64,000 bases of DNA from Nymphalis io (GCF_905147045.1 NC_065888.1:2299001-2363000); one strand, 5' to 3'; counted from the first letter of the stretch, positions 36,240 through 47,553 are shown. Notes: generated by a model not told the origin, from the letters alone. Numbers and translations: made by a program.

Positions 36240-37070
36240 GTAATAATAATAATTTACGAATATATAAAAAACTGATTATGTCATGAAATGATTAAATTGT
36301 TTACTAATAATTTTATTATATTATTTTACACAAATAATTTACTTTCATTTCATACAGTTCATTGTGATAAAAATGATTTAATTCAAGAGGGTTACGCTTT
36401 AATATATTTTTTTTAAAGAATAAGCTATTATTTGACAAAAATACGCATTATTATGCCTGTATTAATATGTAATTGGTTTGAATATCCTTCAAAGATAGAT
36501 TAAAAACAAGAAATTAACCTAATAAGGCCGCCAATAATATTACATACGGCCTGAAATATACTTTTATTTTAAAATATATGATGTTGGAATATAAACATTT
36601 ACTGTATAAAAAATATATATAAAAAGAGTACAATGGTACATTTACTATTTTAAATTAAGAGTATTTTTTTATTATAGCTATAATCATTCAATTATTGCTA
36701 CGTCAAAAGCTAGTGACTTTAGTTGCTTTGTATAGCACCGTCCTTATTTTAGTAATACGGCCAGTAATCATTCTGTCAAACAAAATATTTACTGGCCGAA
36801 AAAAAGGTAATAAAAAATATAAATGATCATTTCCTAAAAAATTCTTCGTTCAAAATGATTTGTGAAGAAACAGAGGCGATTTGTAGAAGTAAAATGCATT
36901 AGGAGGTCAGTTAAATAAAATCATTCGAGTTGTATATACATATATAAAAAGCTCAAAAAAATTTAGAAAATATACTCCTTATACTATTCAGTTAATATAA
37001 TTATATTATCCAGCAATCATCATCTATTTCTTTCTTCTTCGTAATCCAGTGTCAATAATACCCTAAACAA
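36240..37070. other. AT-rich spacer between divergent Cys-rich genes
   Basis: Separates the - strand 36232 gene from the + strand 37072 gene and would hold both promoters. I see no conserved element or repeat. Confidence 0.4.
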
Positions 37071-37071
37071 A

Positions 37072-37245
37072 ATGTAAGATCATACTCAACAATAAGTCTT
37101 TATAATGAAATATTTTTTGAATATTACTAACATCTGTTATTAAATCTTTTTCAGGTGTGGACCCTGTGGAGGAGGTTGCTGCGGAGGCTGTGGCCCATGC
37201 TGTCCTTGCATCACTATTTACACGTGTTGTACGAAGATCTGTTAA
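37072..37245 (+). CDS. Tiny CGPC-type Cys-rich protein with a split start codon
   Basis: Exon 1 ends AAAAT at 37073. The 81-bp intron runs GTAAGATC...TTTTTCAG (37074-37154), and exon 2 begins G TGT GGA CCC at 37155, so splicing creates ATG TGT. The 30-residue product is MCGPCGGGCCGGCGPCCPC followed by ITIYTCCTKIC, 11 Cys in all. CGPC repeats are the hallmark of insect Mst84D/Mst87F-type sperm-tail proteins (established for Drosophila); the role here is inferred. AATAAA at about 37312 is a good poly(A) signal. As in the 35610 gene, unspliced RNA would read ATG TAA, so translation depends on splicing. Confidence 0.75.
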
Positions 37246-37329
37246 TTTTTCGTCCCAAGTCTGCGGCAACTGTATAGGGTGTTAAGCATACCTGTTTCGT
37301 GCATTATGTGAAAATAAAGTTTTTAAAAG

Positions 37330-38005
37330 AAAAAGCATCTTTTCCTCAGCTCTCCTCGTCCTTCATACAAACTTCACAGCATCACAAATTTTCCATTTGC
37401 GACAATACGCGTTCTCTCACCCAATATGATAAACAAAAATTAAGACTTCTGGGGTATTCTAACTATGCATAGGGCCACATCTCATTAGGAATACCATGGT
37501 GGTGCCTAAGCTCGCGCCAATTAATGTTTACAGTATGTATGGAGTCTACCTCACCTGGTATCAGCTTGGTTGTGCAACCAATTACTGGCAACCGAATTAC
37601 CTGCCGGTGGCACAACCATTAACATAGAGCTATTTGGCTCTCACTTACTAATAACTTTACCACCACTTGCGCTACCAAAAACGCAAGAATCAACACTGTA
37701 GCCATTTACCGATTCATTTTCACACGTTCATAAAATTGTATGCCGACGCGTGCTGTTGACGCGCCGTTACGTCGATGCAGGCGTTCACCAGGACTCACTA
37801 TACGTGACAGATCGGCTTTAAAATATTACCAGCATTTAGGGAATGGACCCATGTCTACGGTGTGGCTCTGGCCACTGTATAACGACACGGCGCCGTGTAC
37901 GGTACACCGCAATGTTTTGATGTTGCTTAGTTGTCACGTGTTAAAAAAATGGTTGACTATTTATATGTTGATGTCTGACTTGACTTTTATGTGTTTATTG
38001 CACAC
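37330..38005. other. Unassigned, moderate-GC flank of the Harbinger insertion
   Basis: 37480-37680 and 37740-37930 are GC-richer than surroundings, with no recognised frame. This could be older transposon sequence. The element inserted at 38008 splits whatever was here from 40917 onward. Confidence 0.35.
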
Positions 38006-38009
38006 GATT

Positions 38010-38179
38010 AAGGCCAGCCGTACACGGACTGCTTCAAGCAGTTATGACCGACTGCTTGAAGCAGCGACCGCGCGGTGAACTATAACCATTCATTCGCTGC
38101 CGTACACACGACTGCTCGAGCAGTCGCGTCCGCTTCAAGCCGTCGAACTACATGATGAAATTCCATCGTGCTGTCGACA
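38010..38179 (+). repeat. Harbinger left terminal inverted repeat
   Basis: Starts AAGGCCAGCCGTACACGGAC and is the reverse complement of 40748-40916 except for one extra base near 38146. It contains palindromic GACTGCTCGAGCAGTC-type motifs. Confidence 0.95.
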
Positions 38180-38335
38180 AAGAAGACCGGGTGTACACGG
38201 ACTGCTCGAGCAGTTAACGACTGAGCGACGTACACGGACCGCTCGAGCGGTCGGCGTTGACTGCTTGAGCAATCGGTTGTTGACTGCTCGAGCTGTCGCT
38301 ACTAACCGCTCAAGCAGTTGAATTTCTACCGCAGT
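38180..38335 (+). repeat. Subterminal palindrome array
   Basis: Imperfect copies of GACTGCTCGAGCAGTC continue past the TIR (ACTGCTCGAGCAGTTA, GACCGCTCGAGCGGTC, GACTGCTTGAGCAATC, GACTGCTCGAGCTGTC, ACCGCTCAAGCAGTT). They are candidate transposase or accessory-protein binding sites. Fewer copies lie inside the right end (40705-40745). Confidence 0.7.
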
Positions 38336-38341
38336 CTAGTC

Positions 38342-40346
38342 ATGGATTCTGACGAGGTAGCACTGCATTTGCTGCTTCTGCTCAAGCGGAGACGACGGCG
38401 GCGACGTCAAAAGAGAAAATTTTGGGTTCATCCAATTTTGGAATTAAGAGAACAACATGGACAATTCCATTATTTGTTTATGGAACTTAGAAGTGATGAA
38501 GAAAAATTTTTCAACTATTTTAGGGTGTCAGTGTCTTCGTTTGATGAAATGAATAATATACTAAGGTCTAAAATTAAACGTGAAGACACAATCATGAGGA
38601 GAAGTATCCAAGCAGAAGAAAGACTAGCAGTAACATTGAGGTTCGAAAAATAAATAACAATTATTTAAATTTTTATTCATTAAAAAAATTGGAAATTAAA
38701 TCATCAGACATTACTGAAGATGATGAAAGGTCTTCAAATTGAGAGTTTTGGTCATCAGCCGCTGATGTAGAGGGGCCAGTCGCTGATTTAGAGGGGCCAG
38801 TCGCTGATGCAGAGGTAGAGGGGCCAGTATTATAACCATATTGTCCACGGTAATCATTAAAAGGTGAATACTGTGATGAATATCTATATATCTAATATAT
38901 GTCACCGTAACTCGCAGGATATGTGTGATTTGTGATCGCTTTAAAGTGTTTAATTACGTTAAGTATTTCTGTCTTAGCATCTAATTTATACTGCTCATTA
39001 ATTTTTTTAAACTCGCCAACTAATGACAGAAAGAACAATTTATCTTCATCTTCATTAACAATGCTCGAATTCTGTGATTTTTCATAGAAGCGTTTAGCTA
39101 ATTTTTCAATTAAGACGTTCTCATCTGCGATTGTAGTATTTAATTTTCTTTTGTTTCTTTCTTTGTTTATTTTATTTTGACGATTTTCACTTTCTTCAGA
39201 CGTAATTTCAGCGTGCTCACTTTCTTCTAAACTGTTTGTTTTATCGGGTCTATCTTCTATTATTACCTTTAAAAAAGACATCTGCTGATAATATGCATCT
39301 GGCCGAATGTTTAGGGCTGCTGAACCACTCTTTGGTTTTATTTTTTTAGCATATCTGGTGAACTCATCTCTTAATGTCTTTCATTTTTTCTGTATTAACA
39401 TGGCTGTAACAGCAAAAAAAAAATTTATTGGTACAATTTATTGATTAAAAAATATGTTTTTACAGGTATTTGGCAACTGGATGTACATTTATGGATTTGC
39501 AATATAGTTTTAGAATAGCATCAACAACAATTGGTAAGATAGTGAGGGATGTTTGCAGAAATATATGGATACATATGAAGGATATGTGTATGGAACAACT
39601 AACTGAAGATAAATGGAAAGACATAATAAATGATTTCAAAAACTTCTAAATTTCCGAACTGCCTTGGCGCCGTTGACGGCAAACATATTAGAATAATACA
39701 ACCCGCGCAAAGTGGATCGTCATATTATAACTATAAAAATTATTTTTCGATAATACTTCTAGCAGTATGTGATAGTAATTATATGTTCACTTTCGTGGAT
39801 ATAGGCTCGTATGGTAGGCACGCTGACTCGACTATTTTCGAAGAGAGTTGTCTATATAAATTGTTACAAGAAAGAAAGTTAAATATACTTCTGCAATATC
39901 GCATAATGGATCTTTATTACCGAATGTGTTTATTGGAGATGAAGCATTCAGCTTGCAGGAAAATTTAATGCGTCCATATGGTGGCAAGAATTTACCAGAG
40001 AAAAAAAAAATTTAACTATCGGTTATCACGTGCTAGGCGATATATTGAATGCACGTTTGGCATATTAGCTAATAAATGGCGGATCTTCCATAGACCACTT
40101 AACGTCAGTGTTGATTTCGCATCGATTTTCGTGGATATAGTAAAAGCATCATGTGTTCTCCACAACTACGTAAAACAACGAGTTGGAAATAAATTTGAGG
40201 ATACGTTTGAGGGTCTTCCTCACTCTATACATTCAACCCAGCAAGTTTGTCCAGGTGGGCCTATGTTAAAAACAATCCGTGAAGAATTTGCTAATTACTT
40301 TGTGAGCGAAGAAGGCAAACTAGATTGGCAATGGAATATGATATAA
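38342..40346 (+). pseudogene. Harbinger transposase (DDE_Tnp_4 type), frameshifted
   Basis: Exon 1 (38342-38640, MDSDEVALHLLLLLKRRRR...) joins at TTGAG|GTTCGA to an exon starting at 39466 after TTTTTACAG, giving the typical RLAVTLR-YLATG junction. Later motifs: FPNCLGAVDGKHIRI (first catalytic Asp), DIGSYGRHADSTIF (second Asp), NVFIGDEAFSLQENLMRPYGG and RARRYIECTFGILANKW (catalytic Glu). Three frame breaks, near 39648, about 39895-39905, and an A10 run at 40001-40010, separate them. All catalytic residues survive, so the gene is recently broken or the indels are assembly errors. The 825-bp intron contains exon 2 of the opposite-strand accessory gene. Confidence 0.88.
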
Positions 40347-40617
40347 ATCAATAAATATGTGTGTGACTTTATAATATGACATAAACTTAATAAATGTGTG
40401 TGTAATAAAATGACTGACTTTTTTACTTACCGATTTTATTTTTTTCTTGATTTGTTTTTTCATCAAAGTTCTCAATAACTTGGGCGCAAATAATTGCCCA
40501 TGCATTGTTCTTCTTTATTTTGTCGCTGTGCTCCTTAAGCTTATAGTTCCAAATAATTTCATGTGTTTTAATTGCACTTATAAGCGCATCACTATTGCAC
40601 ACATCCTCCATTTTCAA
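38673..40617 (-). pseudogene. Harbinger MADF-BESS accessory protein, with premature stops
   Basis: Exon 1 (40617-40431) encodes the start of a MADF domain (MKMEDVCNSDALISAIKTHE, then NNAWAIICAQV). The GTAAGTAA donor at 40430 and GTTACAG acceptor at 39404 give a clean junction, KIG/A-MLIQKK. The next codon, 39383-39381, is TGA where MADF domains have the Trp of WKTLRDEF. The frame then reads RYAKKIKPKSGSAAL and YYQQMSFL, a Lys/Glu-rich linker, and a BESS-like DEDKLFFLSLVGEFKK. A second in-frame stop (TAG, about 38892) precedes a Ser/Thr/Pro tail ending at 38673. The MADF protein would bind DNA, and BESS would bind partners such as the transposase. Its intron contains the whole second exon of the transposase. 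Confidence 0.85.
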
Positions 40618-40747
40618 AGATCAGTCGACAAATGAGACAAGACAGAGAGACACTAGATGCCGCGAGGCCAGAAGAGAAGGGAGGGGGAGGTCGTAGAGCC
40701 ACCGACGGCTCGAGCAGTCAGTGTATGCCTCGCGACTGCTCGCGAGC

Positions 40748-40916
40748 TGTCGACAGCACGATGGAATTTCATCATGTAGTTGACGGCTTGAAGCGGACGC
40801 GACTGCTCGAGCAGTCGTGTGTACGGCAGCGAATGAATGGTTATAGTTCACCGCGCGGTCGCTGCTTCAAGCAGTCGGTCATAACTGCTTGAAGCAGTCC
40901 GTGTACGGCTGGCCTT
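40748..40916 (-). repeat. Harbinger right terminal inverted repeat
   Basis: The reverse complement matches 38010-38179 at all but one position (a 1-nt gap). It ends GTACGGCTGGCCTT followed by ACTATG. Confidence 0.95.
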
Positions 40917-41123
40917 ACTATGTTTTATTTTTGTTGAATGCTGAGTAAAGTTTTAAAAAATATAGGTTGTTTTTGAATTACCGCATTAGCGTGTTCTTCA
41001 AGAGGCCTTTTGAAATATTAAATGCAAAAAGTGCCACTTTGTTATTCAATGTAAAGCATAAGCCTGTGTTCTGTGAATGACAATATAATACAGTTATGAC
41101 AACTATTACTAGTATTTTTTTAA

Positions 41124-41445
41124 ACAGCCTCTAAATGTCCCACTGCTGGGCTAAGGCCTCCTCTCCCTTTATGAGGAGAAGGTTTGGAGCTTATTCCACC
41201 ACGCTGCTCCAGTGCGGGTTGGTGGAATACACATGTGGCAGAATTTCGATGAAATTAGACACATGCAGGTTTCCTCACGATGTTTTCCTTCACCGAAAAG
41301 CACGAGATGAATTATAAACAGAAATTAAGCAGATGTAAATTCAGAGGTGCTTGCCCGGGTTTGAACCCACGTTCATTGGTTAAGTATTTTATCGGTTTAA
41401 GTATTCGGTATTCACGCGTTCTTACCACTGGGCCATCTCGACTTC
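41124..41445 (-). repeat. SINE-A, near full-length copy
   Basis: Inverted. The right end carries the GTCGAGATGGCCCAGTGGTA head and GGGTTTGAACCC B box. The head is expanded by a small internal duplication (GGTTTAAGTATT-like, 41379-41410). The 3' end reads CCACTGCTGGGCTAAGG in + orientation. Confidence 0.88.
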
Positions 41446-41449
41446 ACTT

Positions 41450-42840
41450 ACTTGTATATAAACAGAATACAAAATATTATATAATAAACACGTAATTATA
41501 GTAGTAGTGAGTAAAACAAAGTAAAATAAAATAAGTAATTTGTAGAGTTACGCTTCAATACATAAGTTATGTTGAGTGTGTTTTATTTTACAAATATGAA
41601 ATATTGTTACTTTTTTTTGTTATCGTCTCACTGGGTCTACCATTACTAGTGATACCAGTAGGCATTTCTTTAAAAATGTTACCTAGAAGTAATCCCTAAA
41701 AGGCCTTTGCACGCTTTTAACCTGCTGTTTATCCTATGCTATGATATTGTATTGGGCTTATGCGCAATATAAAATGAAATTACAGCACAAATATTGTTAC
41801 ATACAAATAGCGACAATAGAATCAGCTTATCATCTTGTTATTTTTTCTCAAAATTATTTTGAGGTAACTTTTATAATACAAAAGTTACTATCGAAAATTT
41901 GTAGGTATTAATCTTCCACTAAAATCTCTATTATATTTTTGGAGTCAACTACCTATTTTACCCATTCTAACTTTACAAGGATAAGATTATTATTTATACC
42001 TATGGATTTTTTTAAAGTCTTAAACTAATTTTTTAATACAATCAGTATCAATTTCACATTTTGTTATCTCCGCCAGCTAATTTACAATGCTTTTTATATC
42101 TGTTAGTTCACGTTCACTATAATCATTATAAATCTTTAACTTTGGTTCTCTATAGTCGTGTTATATATACATTTATGTAATCCATCAGTTAACATATAAC
42201 ATTATCATATTAAGTATTATATGACATGTAACTAAAAGCGAAATGGAATTACATAATTAATTTAAACATAGATTGTACCAACCAGAAGACGGTAAGTAAA
42301 GTAATTGTAATTAAGAGATCTACAAATCTTTCATACATTTTTCTTATATCTATTATAATCTAGGCACCGTTCGCTGAAAAACTTGACAAAATATCATATT
42401 ACCTGTTCGACTTATAACTAAAACTTATTACAGTTTGAAAGTTCCGTATCGATTTTTTTAATAGTCGTTACGTCCATTCGAAAAAAACTTAAATTACCTC
42501 TTTAGAATATCAGTATGATAATAGTAAAATGTGGTTTATTATTACTATAAATTATCGAAACAATTATCATTTTTAGAAATTATCAAATTAAATCAAGCTC
42601 TGCACTATGTATTATCAAAATTTTATGTAATTCCATTTAACGGTAATATTTTAAAACTAAACGTAAGCTTATTAGATTAGATTGGTGTGCCTTCTTTTGC
42701 AACAAAACAAAAGGGTCATGAATCTAAATTTATCATAATATCATTTGTAAATAGCAGACGCATATAATACTATCAGACTAATACAAATGCGAAACTAACT
42801 ATGTCTATTAATTACCTCATCACGACAAAATAAAATCAAA
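41450..42840. other. AT-rich DNA, no gene
   Basis: Nothing supportable except a short diverged TTCGCATT-tail repeat relic near 42755-42830 (- orientation, AATGCGAAACTAACTATGTC). Confidence 0.4.
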
Positions 42841-42844
42841 AAAG

Positions 42845-42999
42845 GAACATAAAATTTTGGTTCCCAGGGTTGGTGGCGCATTGGCTATAAGCGATGGTTG
42901 ACATTTCTTACAATGCCAATGTCTAAGGGCGTTTGGTGACCACTTACCATCAGGTGGCCCATATGCTCGTCCACCTTCCTATTCTATAAAAAAAAAAAT
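42845..42999 (+). repeat. Repeat B, 5'-truncated young copy
   Basis: Starts inside repeat B at ACATAAAATTTTGGTTCCCA and is nearly identical to the 3' half of the 1533 copy, including CTTAGGGCGTTTGG-type spellings (here CTAAGGGCGTTTGGTGACCA), ending CTATAAAA.... 5' truncation with an intact A-tail supports retroposition. Confidence 0.8.
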
Positions 43000-43529
43000 A
43001 GCTGATCTGATGTAATCGATACATTTAATTTTCACATAAACGTATCGTCATACCTAAATAAGAACATGGTCATATGAATAACGAGAAATGGAGTAACTGT
43101 ACCATAAAACATTAACGAAAAACGATCTACTGGTACGCGATGAGGAACACACCAGGTACTAAAAGCAGAAGCAGAAGCCCCAGCTTATTACGTAACATTA
43201 TATAACGTGACTGTATACTTGAGTTTCTGTTTTGTTTTAGCCTGAAAACTCGTTTAATGAAAACACTTCATTCGAATGGATGCTGACAAGCACTTTTATA
43301 TCGTCCTTTCATAATTCTAACATACCAATTAAACATTAAGCTGCTGCTACCGTAAAGACAGATTAAGTGGAAATTTGACAAAAACCGGGAACAGCATTTT
43401 ATGAACATTGCTTTTTATCTGCAATAAAAATATTATATGATATTAATTACTCATTCATTAAGCCTTTTATATAATATATAGTATATCAATAGTTTATTAA
43501 CATGCTCATATATTCATCATCATCTTCAT

Positions 43530-44480
43530 CATCAACCCTTCGTCGTCCACTGCTGGACATAGGCCTCTCCAATGGCACGCCTCTGAGCCTCGATCCTCAG
43601 CTCTCAATATCCATCCGTTGCCAGCCACTTTGCGAATATCGTCACTCCTTCTAGCCGGAGGGCGTCCTACGCTACGTTTGCCAAGGCGTGGGGTCCGCTC
43701 CAGAACACGTCTAGTCCAACGGTTGTCGGTTCTGCGACATATGTATTCAGCCTGCTGCCACTTCAGTTAACTAATCCTTTGGGCTGTGTCGATAACTTTG
43801 GTTCTCTTTCGGATCACCACAATTGGGATTCGGTCCTTCAAAGAAACTCCGAGCATAGCCCTCTCTGTAGCTCGCTGAGCGACATTAAAATAGTGGACTA
43901 AACGCACTGTCAGTGTCCACGTCTCGGCTCCGTAGGTCACAACCGGTAAGACGCACTCGTTGAAGACTAGTTTTCGAGCATTGCGGTATTCGTGACGAAA
44001 AGACTCGACTAAGTTTCCTATACGCTGCCCAGCCCAGCTGTATTCTTCTACGGGCTTCCTTCTCAAAGTTGTTTCGACCCAACTACAAAGTTTGCCCAAG
44101 GTATACATACTCCTGAACAACTTCGAGGGGAACTCCGTTAAGAGTTATCGGTTCCGGATCGACGTGTTCATAGAACATTGTCTTGGATTTGTCCAAGTTA
44201 ATTCGGAGACCAATTCGAGCAGAAGAATCAGCCAGGCTGCTCAGCATACTGCACTGCATGTCTTGCACGGTTTCTGCCATGATGAAGATATCATCTACAA
44301 ATCTCAATTGTGAAAGGTACTCGCCGTTTATGTTTATGCCCCGCCCTTCCCAGTACAGCGCCTTGAACATATCCACTAATGCATTAGTGAACAATTTCGG
44401 GGAAATGACATCCCCTTGTCTCACTCCTCGATGCATGAGGATAGGGTTAGACTGTTGATTTTGTCCTTTGACAAAAAAAA
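43530..44480 (-). pseudogene. RTE-type LINE relic (reverse transcriptase)
   Basis: On the - strand: HRGVRQGDVISPKLFTNALV, then LSQLRFVDDIFIMAETVQDM, LGLRINLDKSKTM-type thumb (IGLRINLDKSKTMFYEH), VQEYVYLGQTL, a frame change near 44100, then TTLRRKPVEEYSWAGQR, VTYGAETWTLTVRLVHYF and RAMLGVSLKDRIP. It is the same family as 25700-26545, but better preserved. The catalytic box reads FVDD instead of FADD. A CATCATCATCTTCATCATC-type tail at 43515 marks the 3' end. 5' truncated. Confidence 0.85.
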
Positions 44481-44743
44481 AAGAAAAAAGATATATATTA
44501 TTATGACGTATTTCTATATACATATCAACTTCTTTATTATGTTTAACCCTTTTAATACAAGACTATAATGGTTATTAATTGTTATCAAATGTAGAACCGG
44601 CAGTATATAGACATGTTTTTATTTTGAAAACATATCAGATGATTAATTTAATACCGAAAAGATAAAATGTATGATATATAAGAAACAAAGTATCCATGAC
44701 AAATTAAATGTTTTATATTATTTTAATTGTAACGAGTAATAGG

Positions 44744-45039
44744 CAATGAAGCCGATGGCCCAATGATAAGAACGCGTGAATCTTAACCGATGATCGTCGG
44801 TTTAAACCCAGGCAAGCAGTGCTGAATCTTCATGTGCTTAGTTTGTGATTATTCATTGAGCTTGGCGGTGAAGGAAAACATCGTGAGGAAACCTGCATGT
44901 GTCTAATTTCACTGAAATTCTGCCACATGTGTATTCCACCAACCCACATTGGAGTGTGGTGGAATAAGCGCCAAAACCTTCTCCTCAAAAAGGGAGAGGA
45001 GGCCTTAGCTCAGCAGTGGGACGTTCACAGGCTGTTACT
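44744..45039 (+). repeat. SINE-A with 10-bp target-site duplication
   Basis: Full-length copy with a mutated B box (GGTTTAAACCC). Flanked by GAGTAATAGG at 44734-44743 and 45040-45049. It sits directly beside an old repeat B fragment (45050-45165, -). Confidence 0.88.
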
Positions 45040-45049
45040 GAGTAATAGG

Positions 45050-45165
45050 TAAATTCTCATAGACATCGCCAATGTAAAAATTTTAGAACACATCGACAAT
45101 GCACCACCAACGAAGAGAACTACGATGTTGCGAATATGTCCCTTGTGCCTTCAATATACGTGACA
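45050..45165 (-). repeat. Repeat B fragment
   Basis: CATAGACATCGCCAATGTAA, AATGCACCACCAACGAAG and TATGTCCCTTGTGCCTTCA identify an inverted, truncated repeat B. Confidence 0.55.
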
Positions 45166-45276
45166 TGTGCCATGATAGGTTCGCTAGTCATATACATAAT
45201 ATGTAAATATTTCTAATATGAATAGTGTACAGAAAGACGAAAAGTGTAAACATTTCTATTACGTACATATGTAACT

Positions 45277-45572
45277 TTTTTTTTTTTATAGAATAGGAAG
45301 GTGGACGAGCATATAGGCCACCTGATGGTAAGTGGTCACCAAACGCCCTTAGACATTGGCATTGTAAGAAATGTCAACCATCGCTTACATAGCCAATGCG
45401 CCACCAACCTTGGAAACTAAGATTTTATGTCCCTTGTGCCTGTAATTACACTGGCTCACTCATCCTTCAAACCGGAACACAACAATATCAAGTATTGCTG
45501 TTTTGCGGTAGAATATCTGATGAGTGGGTGGTACCTACCCAGACGAGCTTGCACAAAGCCCTACCACCAGTA
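45277..45572 (-). repeat. Repeat B, full-length young copy
   Basis: Begins with a T-run (complement of the A-tail) and ATAGAATAGGAAGGTGGACG, and ends GCCCTACCACCAGTAA. It agrees closely with 1533-1829 across the whole length. Confidence 0.88.
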
Positions 45573-45599
45573 AACTGTATTATATTTAATACAAATTAT

Positions 45600-46500
45600 T
45601 TTATATTTTATCAATAACATGATATAATTAATGTCTCTCTCGTCTCGACCACCAATACGATGGCTGGAAATAGAAACGATTGGTATTGCACCAACTTTAA
45701 ATTCAGCTTTATCAAACAGTTAAAAAAAAAAAACAAAAATAACTGATAACCGAATTTTTGGAATCCTAATTATAAATATAATATAATTTATATATATAAC
45801 ACAAATGAACATGCAATCGCAAATATAATACCTTAATTTATTACGAGGTATTATATTATATTTCAACTCCATTATCTTATCGAATATTTGGTTATCAACT
45901 TCATTATGTAAAATTCGAGAACTAATTACAATATTTTTTATTTTTTTAAACCCTGTTTTTTTATGTATGTCAGAGATAATTGATTTGTTTAATAAAATAT
46001 TGCCTCCGTAAAATAAAAAAACCTTCAAAAGGTTATAAGTATTTTGAATCAGTAATTACAGTCAGTTAGTTTCAGCGTATACTTATTTTTTTATGTAAGA
46101 GATGACAAACGGGCAGGAGTATCACCTGATGGAAAGTTACTACCACCGCCCATGGACACTCAAACTCAACTCAAATGCACCTGCAACTCCGAAAAGCTTG
46201 CAGGTGCGTTACCGGACTTTAAGTAATGAGTAGATTCTTTTCTTGTAGATTTCTATGTCATATAGTATCGTATTTATCAACTTTCCTTAGCTTCTTGTTA
46301 TTGAAACATTGATTTCGTATTGACATTGTGATATTTATTTTAATTACAATTTAATATTTTTTTTTATCTTATGTCACCGGAAATACTTAACAGAATAGCT
46401 TTTTAGCATCGGCATCCGCTTTTCTTACACAATTCTCGGAGATTAGTTTTCCATTTCCATATTACTCCTGCTGCTGGATTTAAAAGAATAACCCGTAAAT
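45600..46500. other. AT-rich stretch
   Basis: A 102-codon frame on - (46028-45720) is AT-driven and unrecognised, so I do not call it. A short repeat B scrap lies at 46088-46155. Confidence 0.35.
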
Positions 46501-46510
46501 ATAAACATAA

Positions 46511-46650
46511 CAGTAACAGGAACAGCCTGTAAATGTCCCACTGCTGGGCTAAGGCCTCCTCTCCCTTTTTTGAGGAGAAGGCTTGGAGCTTATTCCACCA
46601 CGCTGCTCCAGTGCGGGTTGGTGGAATGCTTCAGTGCGGGTTGGTGGAAT
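46511..46650 (-). repeat. SINE-A 3' part, 5'-truncated
   Basis: Inverted 3' half (ACAGCCTGTAAATGTCCCAC to GTGCGGGTTGGTGGAAT), with the last 22 bp or so duplicated in tandem at its broken end. Confidence 0.8.
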
Positions 46651-47550
46651 ATAAACATAATTATATATAATTAAATATATATATAACGGTTATTAGCGCT
46701 CTTTAAAGATCAAAAATTAATCCGACCAAAAATATAATGAGTCTTTTCGGGGTTCAGATAGAGAAGATACGTAAGAGATTAATCGGTTTGAAATTTGTGA
46801 GTCTTATGTTGTATATGTGTATATATAATAACCCACAAGAGTAGTTATCTAAACAACGTGATAATGATAAATATGACAAAATGAAATTTTAATCCATCCA
46901 AGATTACTGGAATATAACATAAAATAAATTATATACGTATAAGTCTTATTAGTTAATTTAATATTAATTATTTTAAAAACTAATCTATCGTATTAACTAT
47001 TATATTAACTATTTTATTAATCTATCGTAAACGATAGATTAAATTTTAAATTTCATTATTTTACCATTTTAAAATAATTTTTATTCATATATTCTATAAC
47101 AAAATCTTAAAAAAATTAAAAACACTCTTAAACTCCTCCTTGCGTCAGTCAGTCAGAGTCAATATTGCCGGTGTCTTGGGTACAATGCCACAGGACAATC
47201 TCTTAGTCGGCGTGTTTTTTTCTATAAATTTATAATGCGGATTTTGTTTTTATTTTAGTTATATATTAAATAAAATATTTAGTATATGGAGAGTAAGCGA
47301 ATTTCAGTTTAGCTAAACGCTGATTTATCTCTTTCTATCATTATTGATTTAACATGCGAAAGAAAAAGACAGCATTGTTTAACTACGTTTATAAGTAAGC
47401 CCGTATAAAAAACTTCAAGTTTACGAGAAAAATGATATAATGATGAACTTAACTTTCATATAACCCGCATTTACTAGTCGAACTATTTTTTTTAAATTAA
47501 ATGAACAGGAGTATTGATGTAAACTAAAATATATATTTGCCATTTAGACG
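46651..47550. other. AT-rich DNA, no gene
   Basis: No supportable feature apart from a short inverted sequence near 47020-47045 (AATCTATCGTAAACGATAGATT). Confidence 0.4.
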
Positions 47551-47553
47551 GAA

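Larger units (their letters stand above)
38011..40914 (+). mobile_element. PIF/Harbinger DNA transposon with long TIRs
   Basis: About 2.9 kb bounded by inverted repeats of about 170 bp and a candidate 3-bp target duplication TTA (38008-38010; 40915-40917), the usual PIF/Harbinger target. It encodes both proteins expected of the superfamily: a DDE transposase on + and a MADF-BESS (Myb/SANT-like accessory) protein on -. Both are broken by stops or frameshifts, although the TIRs are nearly identical. Confidence 0.93.

Noticed and set aside
43500..43560. CATCATCATCTTCATCATC run considered as a CRISPR-like or coding repeat
   Set aside because: It is the simple-repeat 3' tail of the RTE LINE relic. 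No CRISPR array or other prokaryote-like feature exists in the window.
45720..46028. 102-codon - frame, Ile/Lys/Asn-rich
   Set aside because: Composition is what AT-rich DNA gives; no splice context, homolog or motif is recognised.
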